Assembly: GCA_034509735.1 (NCBI GenBank)
Contig: JACGWO010000004.1
Location: 21,309,395-21,373,394 of the forward strand
Length of the DNA stretch: 64,000 nucleotides
Direction: 5' to 3'
Source: Sesamum alatum
Lineage: Eukaryota > Streptophyta > Magnoliopsida > Lamiales > Pedaliaceae
Below the pieces are notes generated by a model. That model was not told the origin of the DNA. It ran no database searches and was given only the letters and a program-made list of their open reading frames with translations. The position numbers were made by a program, and so were the translations under genes. The first letter of the stretch is position 1, and every line of letters starts with the position of its first letter. Positions 22,616-36,593 of the stretch are shown here, in pieces.

Positions 22616-23712
22616 TATTCAATATGCCCACATTTGTATGATTATTTTCCTTTTACTGATCAATTTCTGAAAAAATTCTCCTTTGAGAAGAGAAAAGTTC
22701 TTGGTGACAATATATTAAAAAGTAACATCAAAATTATCATCAATTATACATCTTTATGTTAAAAAAAAAGAATATTGTTAATTAATGTGGAAATTATTTA
22801 AATAATACAAAATAAAAAGAAAATTACAAAATTAATGTTTGTTTCAAACATTTAAATAAATAGGCAAAGTCGGGGTTTTAAACCCTGACTCTAACAGAAT
22901 TTTACAAAAAAATAATAATAAAATTCTGACACCATGTTAGAGCTAGGATCACAAACCCCTGGATGGGCCTTGAGTGGATGGGGCTGGATGGCACACATTT
23001 TTTACATGCATGCATGCACACATTTGTAGCCTGTAAATGACTGAATGACACACATGCACACATTTGTTACATGCACACATAATTTTTATTTTAGTTATTC
23101 ATTATTAAAAATTATTTTTTAGTTATTAATTAATAAAAAATAAATTTTAAGTTATTATTCAATAAATATTTAATATTTATATTTATATTGTGTACAAAAA
23201 ATTAACAAAGTATTGTGTGACTTTATCGAGGTAACGACGCCAATTATTTTCTTAAAATAATTATTATCACAATGTATTTTTAATTAAAAATATTAATTTT
23301 AATTTAATGATAATATTATTAATATTTGTGTAGAAAAAATTGACAATAATTTCATAACTTTACTCGAACTAATTATACCAACTAATTTTTTTTAAACAAT
23401 AATTATTATTAGGATGTATTTATTATTAAAAAATTAATTTTAATTTGATAATAAATTTAATATTTTTATTAATATTGTATATAAAGAATTGACAAAAATA
23501 ATATTACGCGTTTATTAATATCGTATACAAAAATTGACAACAATCATATTCACATGACTTTACTCGAAGTAATGACCATATTTTGTTAAAACTATTGTCC
23601 GAAATATAAAAAATAAAATTCAGAAGTAGTAACAAAATATGATTGTTAATTCAAGTAAAATCATGCAAAAGGCCATGGTCACAAAGTGCAAGCATTGTTC
23701 ACTTTCTCAACT
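22616..23712. other. Intergenic region between convergent ankyrin genes
   Basis: AT-rich. 23160-23610 holds three to four degenerate units of about 145 bases that share TTAATATTGT(G/A)TA-AAAATTGACAA and ACTTTACTCGAA-TAA, a decayed tandem repeat. 22950-23090 has GCATGCATGCACACATTTG-type repeats. No genes. Confidence 0.5.
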
Positions 23713-26680
23713 CTAAAAGAGGAGACGTTCACCGCGCTTGCCAAACATTCCTGGAAAGTAGGTCGACCGAACGATGCCCACAAGCAGGGGAAATTGCAGA
23801 GTCACAAACAGGGTTACCGGTAGACAGGCCAATGCAGCCACCGGAATAAGAGTCCATGCCTTTTTTTGGCCAAAAACAAGGTAGAGGGTTGCGCTGAATG
23901 CTATCATCATCGACGTTATGGAAAGGAATAAGGTGACGAGCCCAATTATTAACCTTTTCGGAAGGGAGTACAGAAAGTCACCTTCTGCATAACGAGCTGT
24001 GAGGATCGACAAGAACATTAACATGGAAGCTGTTGATGAAAACAGAGACAGGGCATCAAAAAGGGCAAATATGTTGAATGCTGCGTTGTTGGAGAAAATG
24101 GGGAAGCCACTATCGCCATTGTTACCGCCCGGTACAGTAATGGAAGCTGCAAAAGCTATAGTAGCAATCAGAGCTGCTGCAACAGTGCAAGAATTTGCTG
24201 TGTCTTTCATCCATTTCTCCCCCTCTTTGATCAAGTCTTTGTGCTCCACAGAAAATTCAACAGCGGGCGTTCTTCTCTTGGAATTTTTGCTGTCCTTAAA
24301 GTCTGGAAGCACAAAAGTTTCCACTTCCTGAGGTAGTAGTGCATTGAGGTATAAATTTTTCAAAGTCAGGTCTGATCAATTATTATCAAGGATAATTACA
24401 TTTACACCCCGTGATCTATAGTCTATCTAAACAAACCACCCATATCTTTTGGAAAATTACACATACACCCACCAGAAACGTCAACAGTAAATGTAGTTAC
24501 CTTGTACCACTGTAATTCGCGCTGCATCTGTAGAGCTGCACCGGAGACAAGATTGAGTTGAGCTGGAGGTGCCAACTTTCCAGCCAGGTGCAAAATATTG
24601 TTTCCCTCGACGTCTCGGAGCTGTGTGGCTAATCGTTTATGTTCGCTCATTTGATACAAGAGGTTGAAAACATTCTCCCGGCGGTTTGCAACTGCTAGTA
24701 GAAATATGTTTTGTCCCATTCTATTTCTTGACCACATTGCAGGAGGGAAAGACTCCACAATCTCCTCTACTATCTCATGGTTTCCCAAACTTGCAGCAAA
24801 AAGAATCGGCGTTTCAAACATAGATGCAGCTGTTGAGTAATCCAAGCCCGTAATCTCTTTGCACAGGCGTTTTACGAGTTGAAGAGTTTGACAATGCATC
24901 ATTCTTTTGTCTCGAATGAACCTGGCTTGCGGTGCTGCAATGAAAGCCAGATGTCAAGAAAGGCGAATGCAATTCAATGTTCCGGCCTTGATAAATAAAT
25001 CAGCATCATACCTAAATGTTCGATAACTTTCCAAAGTACCCAATGCAACTTCTGGCATCCTGCAAGACAACTCCAAGTATCACATTGGAATATTGACTGC
25101 TATTTACTGCAACATAATGAATGAACTTGATGGTTTACATAACGACTTCTTTTATGTTTTGTTGCAAAAGGGCTTGCCCCACATAAAAGAAACAATCATG
25201 AAGAGATTTAATCTACACGTACTGCTTGATGATGAGAAAGGAAATCAACGAACCAGGAAAACTGAGCTGTCGAAGAAATGGAGCACAGTAGCGTTTGGAA
25301 GCAGTTTGTGTGGAAACAGCTGGATTTCCTTTGACGCTTTCGTCTTGGCTATATATATTGCCAAACTTTGCAGGAACACCTTAACAATTGAAAAGTTACA
25401 TTACTCCTTCAAATAGAAATTGACCGGTATAATTCATGATCAAGAACTTGAACGCCTTGTAATACCCCTATAAGTATAGTGGCCATGTAATGACATTATA
25501 AGATGAAGAGCGGTACTTAAGATGCAGAACTCAGTAGTGGGCAAAATCTAGAGATCTAAGTCCAAGGAAATGAATAGTAAACCACAAACGATCAAAGGGC
25601 AGAAAACGGAACTTTAAAAGATTGGTTGTGCCTACCAAGGTGCGGTGATCCTGCTATTCTTTTGTAATTACTACTGCACTACGTTGAACCAAAAAGGTAA
25701 CAAATACAATAAGCAAAACTGCATATAACAGAAAATATGCAATGAAATGATAAACTAACATGAATATATGAATCGCTGCCAAAAGGAAAGGGAACTTCTT
25801 CTCAAGAATGCAGAAGATTTTCCAGCTATCATACTCAGGGCAGTGTTACCAGCCGGTGATCTCAATGTGGCCAAACAAGGGTAAAGCTGCACCAGATAAA
25901 GAGCCAAATCTGTGGAGTGTTGGAAAAGGCCAACGGCAATGAGATGGCAGATAAGTAATGCTATTTCACATCAAAATTTTAAAAGTTCAGGACACAAGTA
26001 TCCTTACCATAGAATTCAGCAAGAATAACAAGATTCAGAAGATCGACACCAGATTTATCTGCAAACGGATTTGGATCAATGTCGTCTCTGGTGACAGTTA
26101 ATAAGTAAGAAACCATATCCTTGTTGGCATAAAGAGCAGCCAAATGTATGGGCAGAAAGAACGCGTCGCTCAGAGTATTTGTCAAGCCCGGATCTTTAGA
26201 CACTAATAGCTTTGCTGCCTCAACATTGCCAAATATGGCAGCATAGTGGAGGGCCGTCTGACCAGCCTGATCCCGCAACGTTGCAAGCGCCTCCGTTGGT
26301 ATCAACTCTAGCAATTCCTTAACAAAATTTTTCGCCTTTCCTGTCCCAACTGCAATGTGTAGTGCCGTCTCAGAGACCTTGGTAATTTTAGCAGTGACAG
26401 CATCAGGATACTGGTCGAAGAAGTTTCTGGCGCTCTCCCAATCACCATTTAGAGCAGCTTTGTATAGTGGTAAGTACAAATTAAGATCCTTCTCAGGTTC
26501 TTTCTTTTCAACTGCTGTTGAACTCTGGGCATTCTCTGGTTCTTTCTTTTCCGTTGCCATTGGACTCTGGGCAATATTCTTATCCTTCGCTTGTAGGAGA
26601 AGTCTCATCAGTGGTCCTGCCTCATTCTTGTTATTCTTACTAGTCTCAGGCTGCGATGACGAGCCCTCCATCCGTTTCAA
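23713..26680 (-). CDS. Ankyrin-repeat / PGG-domain membrane protein, inverted paralogue
   Basis: Six exons (from the 5' side): 26680-26008, 25909-25760, 25379-25254, 25059-25012, 24934-24501, 24327-23713; 2046 coding bases, 681 residues. The first exon adds an N-terminal stretch with a twofold EKKEPE repeat, then ankyrin repeats (TALHIAVGTGKA, TALHYAAIFGNVEAAKLLV, LPIHLAALYANKDM). The last exon has KDTANSCTVAAALIATIAF, ITVPGG and about four membrane spans. Exons of 150, 48 and 434 bases equal those of the plus-strand gene, so the two are a duplicated, inverted pair. Another in-frame ATG (26671) could be the start. The donor after the 434-base exon coincides with a MITE end. Confidence 0.83.
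24390..24501. mobile_element. MITE remnant spanning intron start of the ankyrin gene
   Basis: Left end GGATAATTACATTTACACCC; right end, reverse complement, GGTAACTACATTTACTG. These resemble the ends of 22335-22615. The right terminus falls exactly at the exon end, so the splice donor GTAACT of the minus-strand gene lies in the element's terminal repeat. No target duplication is visible. Confidence 0.5.
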
Positions 26681-28207
26681 GCTGATAAATTACAGATATG
26701 TTGGGAGATTACTTTGTACCAGGTTCTAACCACATTCAATGTGAAACAATCATATGTCTCAAAGAGCCAATTCTTGCAGTCCCAAATTCATCCTGAAGTT
26801 CTGCTCAATTCAACGTAGAAACCGACAAAAGAATGACAGAAAGGAAGTTGACAATTACTACAAAATGCATACAATTCAACAATCAGAGTACAAATCCTTA
26901 GGCACCAAATCTTCATTACAACCTGTAGTATCAACTGAAATCTTGAGAGAAGTGACAATCTTCCTCAAGGAAAACTAGCAAGTGGCAAGATCACCTTGCT
27001 ATAAACATCAACCAGCTCCTTTATGCATTATCAAAATCCAATGTAAATTCTAATGAATATTGACACACATTAAGGAAAGCAGTCTCTATAACAGTCACTT
27101 GCCAAGAATTGATGGGGAGAAAAAATAATCGCCCTGGGGAACATCTTCAAGTCCAAAGAAGAGAGACAGGAAAATCACTGTCTGTAAATACTCCATAACT
27201 ACCACAACACCCAGTCACCAAATTTCGGCTTGCAAGCATGTAATTTTCAAATGGGCTGACATAATTTTTACACTCTACTCTGAGAAACTGAACACTCAAA
27301 GAATGTACAAAAGCAAATTAAAAAAAACTAAAGAAAAAGAATCAATGATCCTGAAGAAATCTGCTTACAGAAGGGCCCTCGTACTTCGCTTCTCCACAAG
27401 GGAAACGAATCAAACACGGGTAAATCGTGTCCTTTGAACAGTGGGGAGCAGCAGGAAAAGGCGCTATAGACAAATTGGATCTTTTTGCGGTATGGCAACA
27501 GGATATATGGAGAAACCGAGGAAGCAACAAAGTTGAACAGAAATTCCTCAGCATTTGATGTGGGAGAGAACTGTAAGATCGCAACCAGAAGAAATTCAAC
27601 TGAAAATATCAAGTTAAACAGAACACTGAACAAAGTGGTCAATCAGCGCTGAGAAGAAGTGAAGAAATGCGAGTAAACGAATTCACTGTTTCACCAGACT
27701 TCATTTACTTCTGTCTCAGCTTTTGTAGTTACGGATATTTCTCGCTTTTTCAAAAATTATAAATAATTAAGAGGTTGTAGTTATATAATAAATAATTTTT
27801 TTAATTTATTTTTATGAATGATTAACTAAAATACTCTTATGTAAATTGAATTATTTTTTATTTTTTTTTAAAAATTGATTTTTTTTATTAAAATACGCAG
27901 CGAGATATTTATTACATTTTTTCACAGAGGAGTAATAATGTAACTTGCCTCCACTGATTTTTCTACAATTTAAAAAAAAAAATCAAGGGCAAATGGGTAA
28001 TTCCAAACTTTTGGTAAAAAATTACAAATTTCAGGAGAATATTTATATTTTTTAAAAATATGAGGGAATATTCATAATTATATCGAATTTCTAGAGAGGT
28101 TATTGTAATTCATTCTTTAATAATTTGGGTAAAGAGGAAAATTCTGTATTTTTACTTGAATGAATCCAAGAAAGTAAATCAAATCATATAACCTAAATTA
28201 TAAGTAA
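26681..28207. other. Upstream region of minus-strand ankyrin gene
   Basis: Probably 5' leader and promoter of the gene at 23713-26680. A pyrimidine-rich 27328-27642 frame on the minus strand has no family resemblance. From about 27740 the sequence turns AT-rich with a degraded repeat. No other gene seen. Confidence 0.45.
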
Positions 28208-28258
28208 TACTATTTTTGGCCCATTTATATAAATATTATATAAAAGGAATATTTGTAT

Positions 28259-28450
28259 GTGTACTGCCAAAGCGGAACACATTGCAAAAATATGGCCGGT
28301 CGCGAGCTTATTATATATATAAAAAAAAATTATACGTGTACCGCCAAAGCGGTACACATTGGAAAAATATGGCCGGTCGCGGGCTTATTACATAATATAT
28401 ATATATATATATATATATTTGCACGTGTACCACTAAAGCGGTACACATTG
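28259..28450. repeat. Three palindromic subterminal repeats of the MULE
   Basis: GTGTACCGC-CAAA-GCGGTACAC is perfect at 28336-28357. Variants lie at 28259-28280 and 28425-28446, each followed by ATATGGC(C/T)G(G/A)TCGCG. The units are 77 and 89 bases apart, separated by AT runs. The right arm has one inverted copy (31297-31316). Such subterminal motifs are candidates for transposase binding. Confidence 0.85.
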
Positions 28451-28836
28451 CAAAAATATGGCTGATCGCGAGCCAAGTTCGCGACCGGCCATTATTTTTA
28501 TTTTTTTAAATAAGGGCCGCTAGCCCAGTTCACGACCTGAGCCAGCGACCCACGGTCGCTGCCTTGGGCAGCAACCCTTTTTTTTTTTTTTAATTTTTTT
28601 AATTCATTTTTTTTGTTAATTTTTTATTGCAAATCATTAATTTATATTTAATTTACTCATTATATCTTATTTTATTATTTCAAGCTAATTATGATTAATT
28701 ATTACAATACAATAATGTAAATACAATTTTAAAATTCTTTTGCAAATAATTAATAAACTTAAAAATTTACATAAAAAAAATATAATTACAAAATTTAATA
28801 ATATCCGTCTGTCCCACAATTGCGTCTTTCACGTTG

Positions 28837-29650
28837 TCACCTAGATCGTCGTATTTTCGGACTTGATGGTGCATTTTGTTCTTGATCATCAATATCGGCA
28901 TGAATTTGTAACCGACTAGATGATGCTGTAGAACTCGACTCCATTGGATCACGATATGCACTCCATGAGGAAAATTGGATAGGTGAAACATTACGTACTA
29001 GTGCATATGTTTGATTCATGCCAAGCACAAGGTCAAGTTCAATATTTGTGTAATGACCTTCTGTATGTACTGGTATGTAAGGAGTCGACTGAAACCAATC
29101 ATCTTGTTGAGGCGGTTCATGCACGTAGCAGTTTTCAGTAAAAAATTGAGATGTGTGCACAGTAGATGGCCCAACTATGTCAACCTCAGGTGTATCTCTT
29201 TCTACTGTGCGAGCTGATCTCCTGCTACGACTTCGCGTTTGTCTGTTGGATGTGGACGGAACATCATCTTGTGGCAATGGATTTTGAGGGGTCATACCTT
29301 GTCCCACTCGTTGATTTGTTGCAATTTGAACAACATTTCGATTTATGTCCAAATGCATTGTCATTGCTTGACGATATGCCTCTAGTTGATCGGTTATAGT
29401 TTCACAACTTATTCGAAGGGTTTTCATTTGGTCAAGCTAAAGTGAACCGAATATATTATAAGCGTGTAATTTTAAAAGTGTGAAAAGCAAAAAATATGAT
29501 TAGAAATAAGTATGTTGGCGAGATAACGTACCACCATTTGCCACGATGTTGCATGTCCAGGTTGGTACCCGCTTCCAACACGCATTTGAGCAGATGATGA
29601 TATGAAATGACGTGTAATTTTCATCATACCACTCCTCATGTCCATCTTCT
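28837..29650 (-). CDS. Unidentified two-exon gene inside the MULE
   Basis: Exon 2 (28837 to about 29439, 196 codons from the internal Met) begins LDQMKTLRIS. It is polar, Gln/Ser/Arg-rich, with an SRSRRSAR basic patch and an acidic C-terminus. Upstream, an exon ending YQPGHATSWQMV (about 29532-29650) is joined by a GTACGT donor and TTTAG acceptor. The exon stops where plus-strand transposase homology begins. It may be the C-terminal part of a plant-mobile-domain (MAIN-like) protein, a family often carried by MULEs and gypsy elements, but I cannot see that domain itself. Identity is tentative. Confidence 0.35.
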
Positions 29651-29668
29651 ACAGTTATTTCATTATAT

Positions 29669-30942
29669 ATGGGGGGTCGAAGCACAATGATCTCATTTTG
29701 GGCTTTCAAACCATGCATCGAGGGGTTCCAATATTGCCGCAAAGTCATAAGTGTAGATGAAACCCATTTATATACAAAGTACAAACATAAGATGTTGATT
29801 GCAGCTGTGATATATGTGAATCAACAGGTATTGCCCTTTGCATTTGCTATTGTTGATGAAGAATCATATTTATCTTGAAAATGGTTTCTTCAGATGCTGA
29901 GCAGACACATCATCAAAGGGGTGTCGGGAATGTGTCTTATATGTGACCGCAATGCTGGCCTCTTATCCGCAGTAAAAGATATTCCTGACTTTGTTCCTCC
30001 TCGCGGTGTGCATAGACATTGCTTGAGGCACGTGTGTTCAAACTTCAACAATCAGTTTAAGAACGTGCAATTGAAGGATCTTTGTTGGAGAGCTGGCTCA
30101 GAATATCAAATTAGAAAATTTAATCGCACCATGGACGAGATTAAAAGTATAAAACCAGAAGCACACCACTGGCTGGAACAAATTGAAAAGGAAAAGTGGA
30201 CATCTTCTCATGATGGTGGATGACGATGCGGTATTCTGACCACCAACATGTCTGAATGCATCAATGGGGTTTTAAAAGGGGCACGCCGCCTTTCTGTGAC
30301 TATAATTGTTGAAATGAATTTTAACCACTCAGTCCATTTTTTTGTGAGAGGATGGCGAGAGTACTACAATGATAAACAACAATCAATCGTGGACGGACTA
30401 TGCATATAAAATGTTCCAACGGTGGTCCGCCAGATCTGTCGAGCATGTGATCATGACATTCGATCAAATTGAACAGACTGCCTATGTGGTTACAAGACAT
30501 TATTATGGATAGGAGTGTAACACTCACGTTGTAAAAATTGCAACGCAGGAGTGTTCATGTGGCAATTGAATCAATTTTTGAAATATCATGCTCCCATGCT
30601 CAAAAGGTATGCGCTGCATATAGGCTTAATGATGCATCAATGGTTAAGCAATATTATGCTTTAATGCCTTACCGAATGACATATTCTGAATCTTTTCAAC
30701 CGATAATGGCGGAAGACTATTGGGATATTCTCAATTTTCAATTGGTCCACGACGATACTCTTCGTACATCAACTCATCCGGGTCGACACCAAAGTACCCG
30801 AATACCTAACGAAATGGATTGGGCACAAGCTCGTGCACAACAACCAATTCGCAGTCAATCCCGACGAAACCAAGGTCCTTCGAGCCAAAATAACGTCCAA
30901 AGGCAGGGTCGTAGACGGCAAAATAATGTACCAAATACTTGA
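29669..30942 (+). pseudogene. MULE transposase, N-terminally cut and frameshifted
   Basis: Reads FWAFKPCIEGFQYCRKVISVDETHLY (split here: FWAFKPCIEGF then VISVDETHLYTKYKHKMLIA), PFAFAIVDEES, then WFLQMLSRHI, ICDRNAGLLSAV, HRHCLRHVCSNF, and TTNMSECINGVLK. This is the PF10551-type MULE DDE domain: D of VDETH, D of ICDRN. The SWIM zinc finger follows: CSCGNW...ISCSHAQKVC. Stops at 29877, 30221, 30407 and others plus a shift near 30540 disable it. The N-terminal DNA-binding part is missing, replaced by the antisense gene. Confidence 0.85.
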
Positions 30943-31369
30943 ATACACATTTTTATGTAATTTTTTAGTGTATTATTTTTAATTCTAAATTTTTATAATC
31001 GTAATTGACTTTATTATCATAAAGTCAATTATTTTTATTTTGTAATGAATAATAATAATTAGCTTGAAATAATAAAATAAGATTTAATTAATAAATTAAA
31101 ATATAAATTAACGATTAATATAATTATACATTAAATATAATTAAAAAAATAAATTTAAAAAAAAGGGTTTGCTGCCTCGGGCAGCGCCCAAGGGTCGCTG
31201 GTTCAGCCGGCGACCACCAGTCGTCGGCTGGGTCACCAGCCCTTTTATAAAAAAAAATAATTTAATGGTCGATCGCAAGCCATATTTTTGCAATATGTAC
31301 CGTCAAAGCGGTACACATGCAAAATTTTATTTTTTATATAATATTTATATAAATGGGCCTACTATTTTT

Positions 31370-32725
31370 GGCCCACTGGATCTTTCATATAGCTTTTCAC
31401 TGTGATTAATAATTATGATTAAAGATAAGACAAATTATGACGAATATTAATTAATGATAATAACGCAAATATTTGGCTATAGATAAAACAATAATCACAA
31501 GATTTACTACAATTTTTAAGCTGTAGTGATTTATAGCGTAGAAAATAATCATTTTTTTTTGTTTTGTAGTGTATGTGTTTATAAATAAAATTATTAAATT
31601 TTAGATATGAGATTGAATAGTTTTTAACTATGATTATGAAATCGAACTATGATGAGTGAAAAGAAGCATAATTTAAAATAAAATGAAAAAGTATAATTCA
31701 AAGAAAAAGAAATAAGTAAAACAGATAAAGAGAGATTAAAAGAAAAAATTAAATAATGAGTGAGGGGAGAGAAAAAAGGAAAAAAATTAAATGTTCTAAA
31801 ATGAGAAAGAAGGAAGAAGAATGGAAAAACTGTATGGAAATTCCCTTTTTAAATAAGGGTAATTTGATCCGTTAATTTAAAAGTATACCAAGTTAGTTAT
31901 TTAGCTATTAGTATTTTGTATTATTTAGTAGTCGAGCATAGTCAATGTATCTGCTAATATAAAAACATATATAAATATTTATGTCTTGAGTTATATATTT
32001 ATAAAGCAAAAGGATATGATAATTAAATTCAGTGAATTTTTAAAAATTATTAAATTGATAATTTTACACAGGAATAAATTCAATTTGCACATCTAAACTA
32101 GGTATTGTGTATCAAATACGCAACGAAATATAAAACGTGCCGAACCCCACCCAATGGGCCTTCGACACCTCAAATATGGGGTTGAATATTGCCCCACCCT
32201 TAAAGTCAGGTTTTGCTGTAAACGAAATGCGATTTGAAGCCAAACTTATAGGATAAAAAAAGACTTGATGAAGCTTCATATCATGTTTCCGCTTCCAAAT
32301 CCATATTGCCAGGATACACTCTTCTCACAAAAGTAAACTAGCTTGTAATAATTCAGCTATATTGCTGATGATGTTAACCACACAACTTTCAAGCTTATTC
32401 TCCTCCAAGTTCTTATTAGGATTGTCAAAAATAGTATGAGAAATTTCATTTTCCATAACTTAAAACTCTGCCTGATGAGGGAAGGAAGAGAGCAGAGACA
32501 CGGAAGGAGTTTGAAACCCACATCCATGCAAAATGGAACGAAATTGATATTCAAGTAATGTCAATGCAGTAACATTTATAGCAACATAATCTATTTGTCC
32601 AAAGAGAAACTAAACTTGAAACCAAAATTTGAAGGAAAGGTTTTATCTTAAAACCAACAAATTCTCTATTTTGTCCTGCGATTTCGCAAGAACTTCACTT
32701 TGAGCCCTTTGGCGTCCATGCATCA
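31370..32725. other. AT-rich intergenic and 3' flank of RPS29
   Basis: No gene recognised. The final part, about 32640-32725, would be 3' untranslated sequence of the ribosomal protein gene. Confidence 0.55.
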
Positions 32726-34137
<1,412 letters not shown>

Positions 34138-34156
34138 TTTGCTCTCTCTCGGTGAG

Positions 34157-34211
34157 AAACCCTAAGTTCGAAATCGACAGAGAAAGAGGCGCAGATAATA
34201 TGAAACCCTAA
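34157..34211. promoter_or_regulatory. Two telo-box motifs upstream of RPS29
   Basis: AAACCCTAA at 34157-34165 and 34203-34211 on the plus strand (AGGGTTT on the gene strand), 20 and 66 bases upstream of the ATG. Telo boxes are characteristic of plant ribosomal protein gene promoters and 5' leaders. Confidence 0.75.
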
Positions 34212-34557
34212 TTTGTTGACTGAAGAGTCGACGAGTCGACACAACTCCTTAAAAGCTGCTATCGAGAGGATATGTCCAATATACCCCTGGAATTTATATT
34301 TTTATTAATAACCCCTCTAAATTATAGGTAAATTATATTAGCACACACGAGGTTAGGTTCAAATATACAAATACCCCAACGTTTTGCAAAAGTTCACCCC
34401 CTATTTAGTGAAAAAAATTTACACAATACCCTAAGATACATTACATTAATAACTCTAAAGGAGTGTACTAATATTTGCGACTTATTGACAAAATTGTAAA
34501 GATTGAGTTACTTTCCCAAATTGATAAAAAAAAAAAAAAAAATTACGTTTACACCCA
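34212..34557. other. RPS29 upstream region
   Basis: AT-rich with several CACCCC/ACCCC-containing MITE-like fragments (34280-34440). No further genes. Confidence 0.45.
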
Positions 34558-35739
34558 TTTGTTTGTATTTTTATTTTTAGTTTTTAGTTTTTGAAACAAT
34601 AATTAAAGTGAAAATATATTTGTTTATACTTTATATATAGTCTCATTGAAAATTATTGATTGGACACCACAATCTATATATATATATATATATATATATA
34701 TTTAGCAAAATAAAGTTTGACTAGAATTAAGCCAAGTTTCACTCAATTCTCAATTCTTAGAATTTTGAGTTTTTTAATTACTATGAAAAATTTTCATTGG
34801 TTAGAATATTATCCAATTATCTATATTAAATATTTACTTTGTATTTATCCAAAATCTTATCTCTAGGATTATTATTAATTTTTTTAATTGTAAAAAATCT
34901 TATTGGTTAAAAATATTATTTATTTAACTATCTTAAATATTTATTTTGTATTTATCTAAAATTTTGTTTTCAATATTTTAATTGAATTTTTAAATTTTTA
35001 AGAAAACACCGATTAGAAACATCACCTATTTTAAATATAGTAGATATTTATTTTGTATTTATGTTTAATTGAATTTTTTAATTGACAAGAGAAAATCTTA
35101 TTTATTTGAATTATCATCTATTTTAAATATATTAAATATGTATTTGTATTTATTTGAGAATTTATCTCCAAGGTTAAAATATTAATTTAATTTGTATTTT
35201 ATCTTAAATAATTTTATACATTAAGATTAAGTTTTATTTGGTATTAATTCAAGATGTATTTATCTTAATTGAGTTTATTTTTATGATTAATTTTTATTTA
35301 TTAACACTTAAACTATCCAAGTCAAAATCTTAAAAGATAAATTATTTGTGTGTATCCAAACCAAAAAAATTTATTACTTCTAAATAGTGGTCTCTATCAT
35401 ATTTGTATTTAAATAGAATAAAGTCTGTATACTTCTTTTCATTGTTTTTTTCTGTGTATGAAGTGATGTCTTACACTTTTCATAATTTTTTTTTATTCCA
35501 TAATCTTTGAAGTTATGCAGTTAATAAATTATATCCCTTACTCATGTGTTTATGTATGTTACATTTCAATATTTATTTGTCTTTACACTCATATGCTATA
35601 ACTAACTGATGTTTACTTTTATCATGATTATCTTATTTTTTATATATTATTTTTCATGATACTTAAAAAATTAACAATCTCTATCCTTTTATTATTTTAT
35701 CTTTATTCAAATTTTAGTACTTATTTATCTTTTGGTGTT

Positions 35740-36529
35740 TATTTATTTAGATTTATATGATGAGTGCTTGATTTTGTTCTACAAAAAAGAATTCATTTGT
35801 TTAATGTTAATAAGTACATATTTTATTTTTAAAATTTATTTACTCTATGTATATATTATAATTATATCTATTATATTTTCATTTTATTTGTATAATTCTA
35901 CTCAAACTATCATTTAGTTTTTATTTCTATTTAAATATTTATCTCTTTTATTTTTTTATATACCATTTCTGTTTTATATATTGTAGTTTCATCCACTAAG
36001 TTTTTATTTTATAGGTATTTTTTTTAGGGTGTGTGTTCTTTTTCATATATTTTATCTGTTTTGTTTTTTTCTTTTTCAAAAAAAAAAAAGAAATAAATTC
36101 ATTTAGTGCTAATAGGTACATATTTCATTTAATATTTATTTGTGTAATTCTACTCAACTACCATTCAGGTTTTTTTTTCCAGTTAAAAATATATTTACAC
36201 TTTTGTATTTTTTATACACTTTTCTTTTTATATAATATAGTTTCATCTATTAAAATTTTATTTTATAGTTTAACCTTTTTGTTCTTTTTCAAACTTCTTT
36301 TCTACTTTGTTTTATTTTTCAACAAAAAGGAACCAATTCCTTCAGTGCTAATATGTACATATTTTATTTAGTCTTTATTTGTAAGGTTCTATGTAATTTG
36401 ATATTTAGTTTTTATATATATTTAAATATTGACCCTTTTTATCTTTTTATACACCCGTTTTTTTTATATATATAATTTCATCTATTAAATTTCTGTGTTA
36501 TAGTTTAATTTTTTTTGTTCTTTTGTAAA

Positions 36530-36530
<1 letters not shown>
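35740..36530. repeat. Degenerate tandem repeats inside the Helitron
   Basis: Three to four units of about 240-300 bases, marked by AATTCATTTGTTTAATGTTA / AATTCATTTAGTGCTAATAG / AATTCCTTCAGTGCTAATAT at about 35790, 36095 and 36335, each followed by GTACATATTT and later ATA-AGTTTCATC(T/C)A(C/T)TAA. Confidence 0.7.

Positions 36531-36531
<1 letters not shown>

Positions 36532-36592
<61 letters not shown>
36532..36592. repeat. (ATT)n microsatellite, about 60 bases
   Basis: Twenty uninterrupted ATT units within the Helitron. Confidence 0.95.

Positions 36593-36593
<1 letters not shown>

Larger units (their letters stand above)
28218..31359. mobile_element. Mutator-like element (MULE), 3.1 kb, with 10-base target duplication
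   Basis: Ends GGCCCATTTATATAAATATT and the same as reverse complement at 31340-31359. TACTATTTTT flanks both sides (28208-28217 and 31360-31369). Within the arms are GC-rich inverted blocks (28510-28580 against 31165-31240) and palindromic repeats. Inside are a plus-strand transposase remnant and a minus-strand gene of unknown role. Confidence 0.88.

Noticed and set aside
27328..27642. 104-codon minus-strand ORF upstream of the ankyrin gene
   Set aside because: No recognisable domain; position and composition fit a 5' leader.
35732..36371. ORFs of 61 and 112 codons in the AT-rich block
   Set aside because: Composed of Phe/Ile/Tyr/Leu runs from T-rich low-complexity DNA inside the Helitron; no family likeness.
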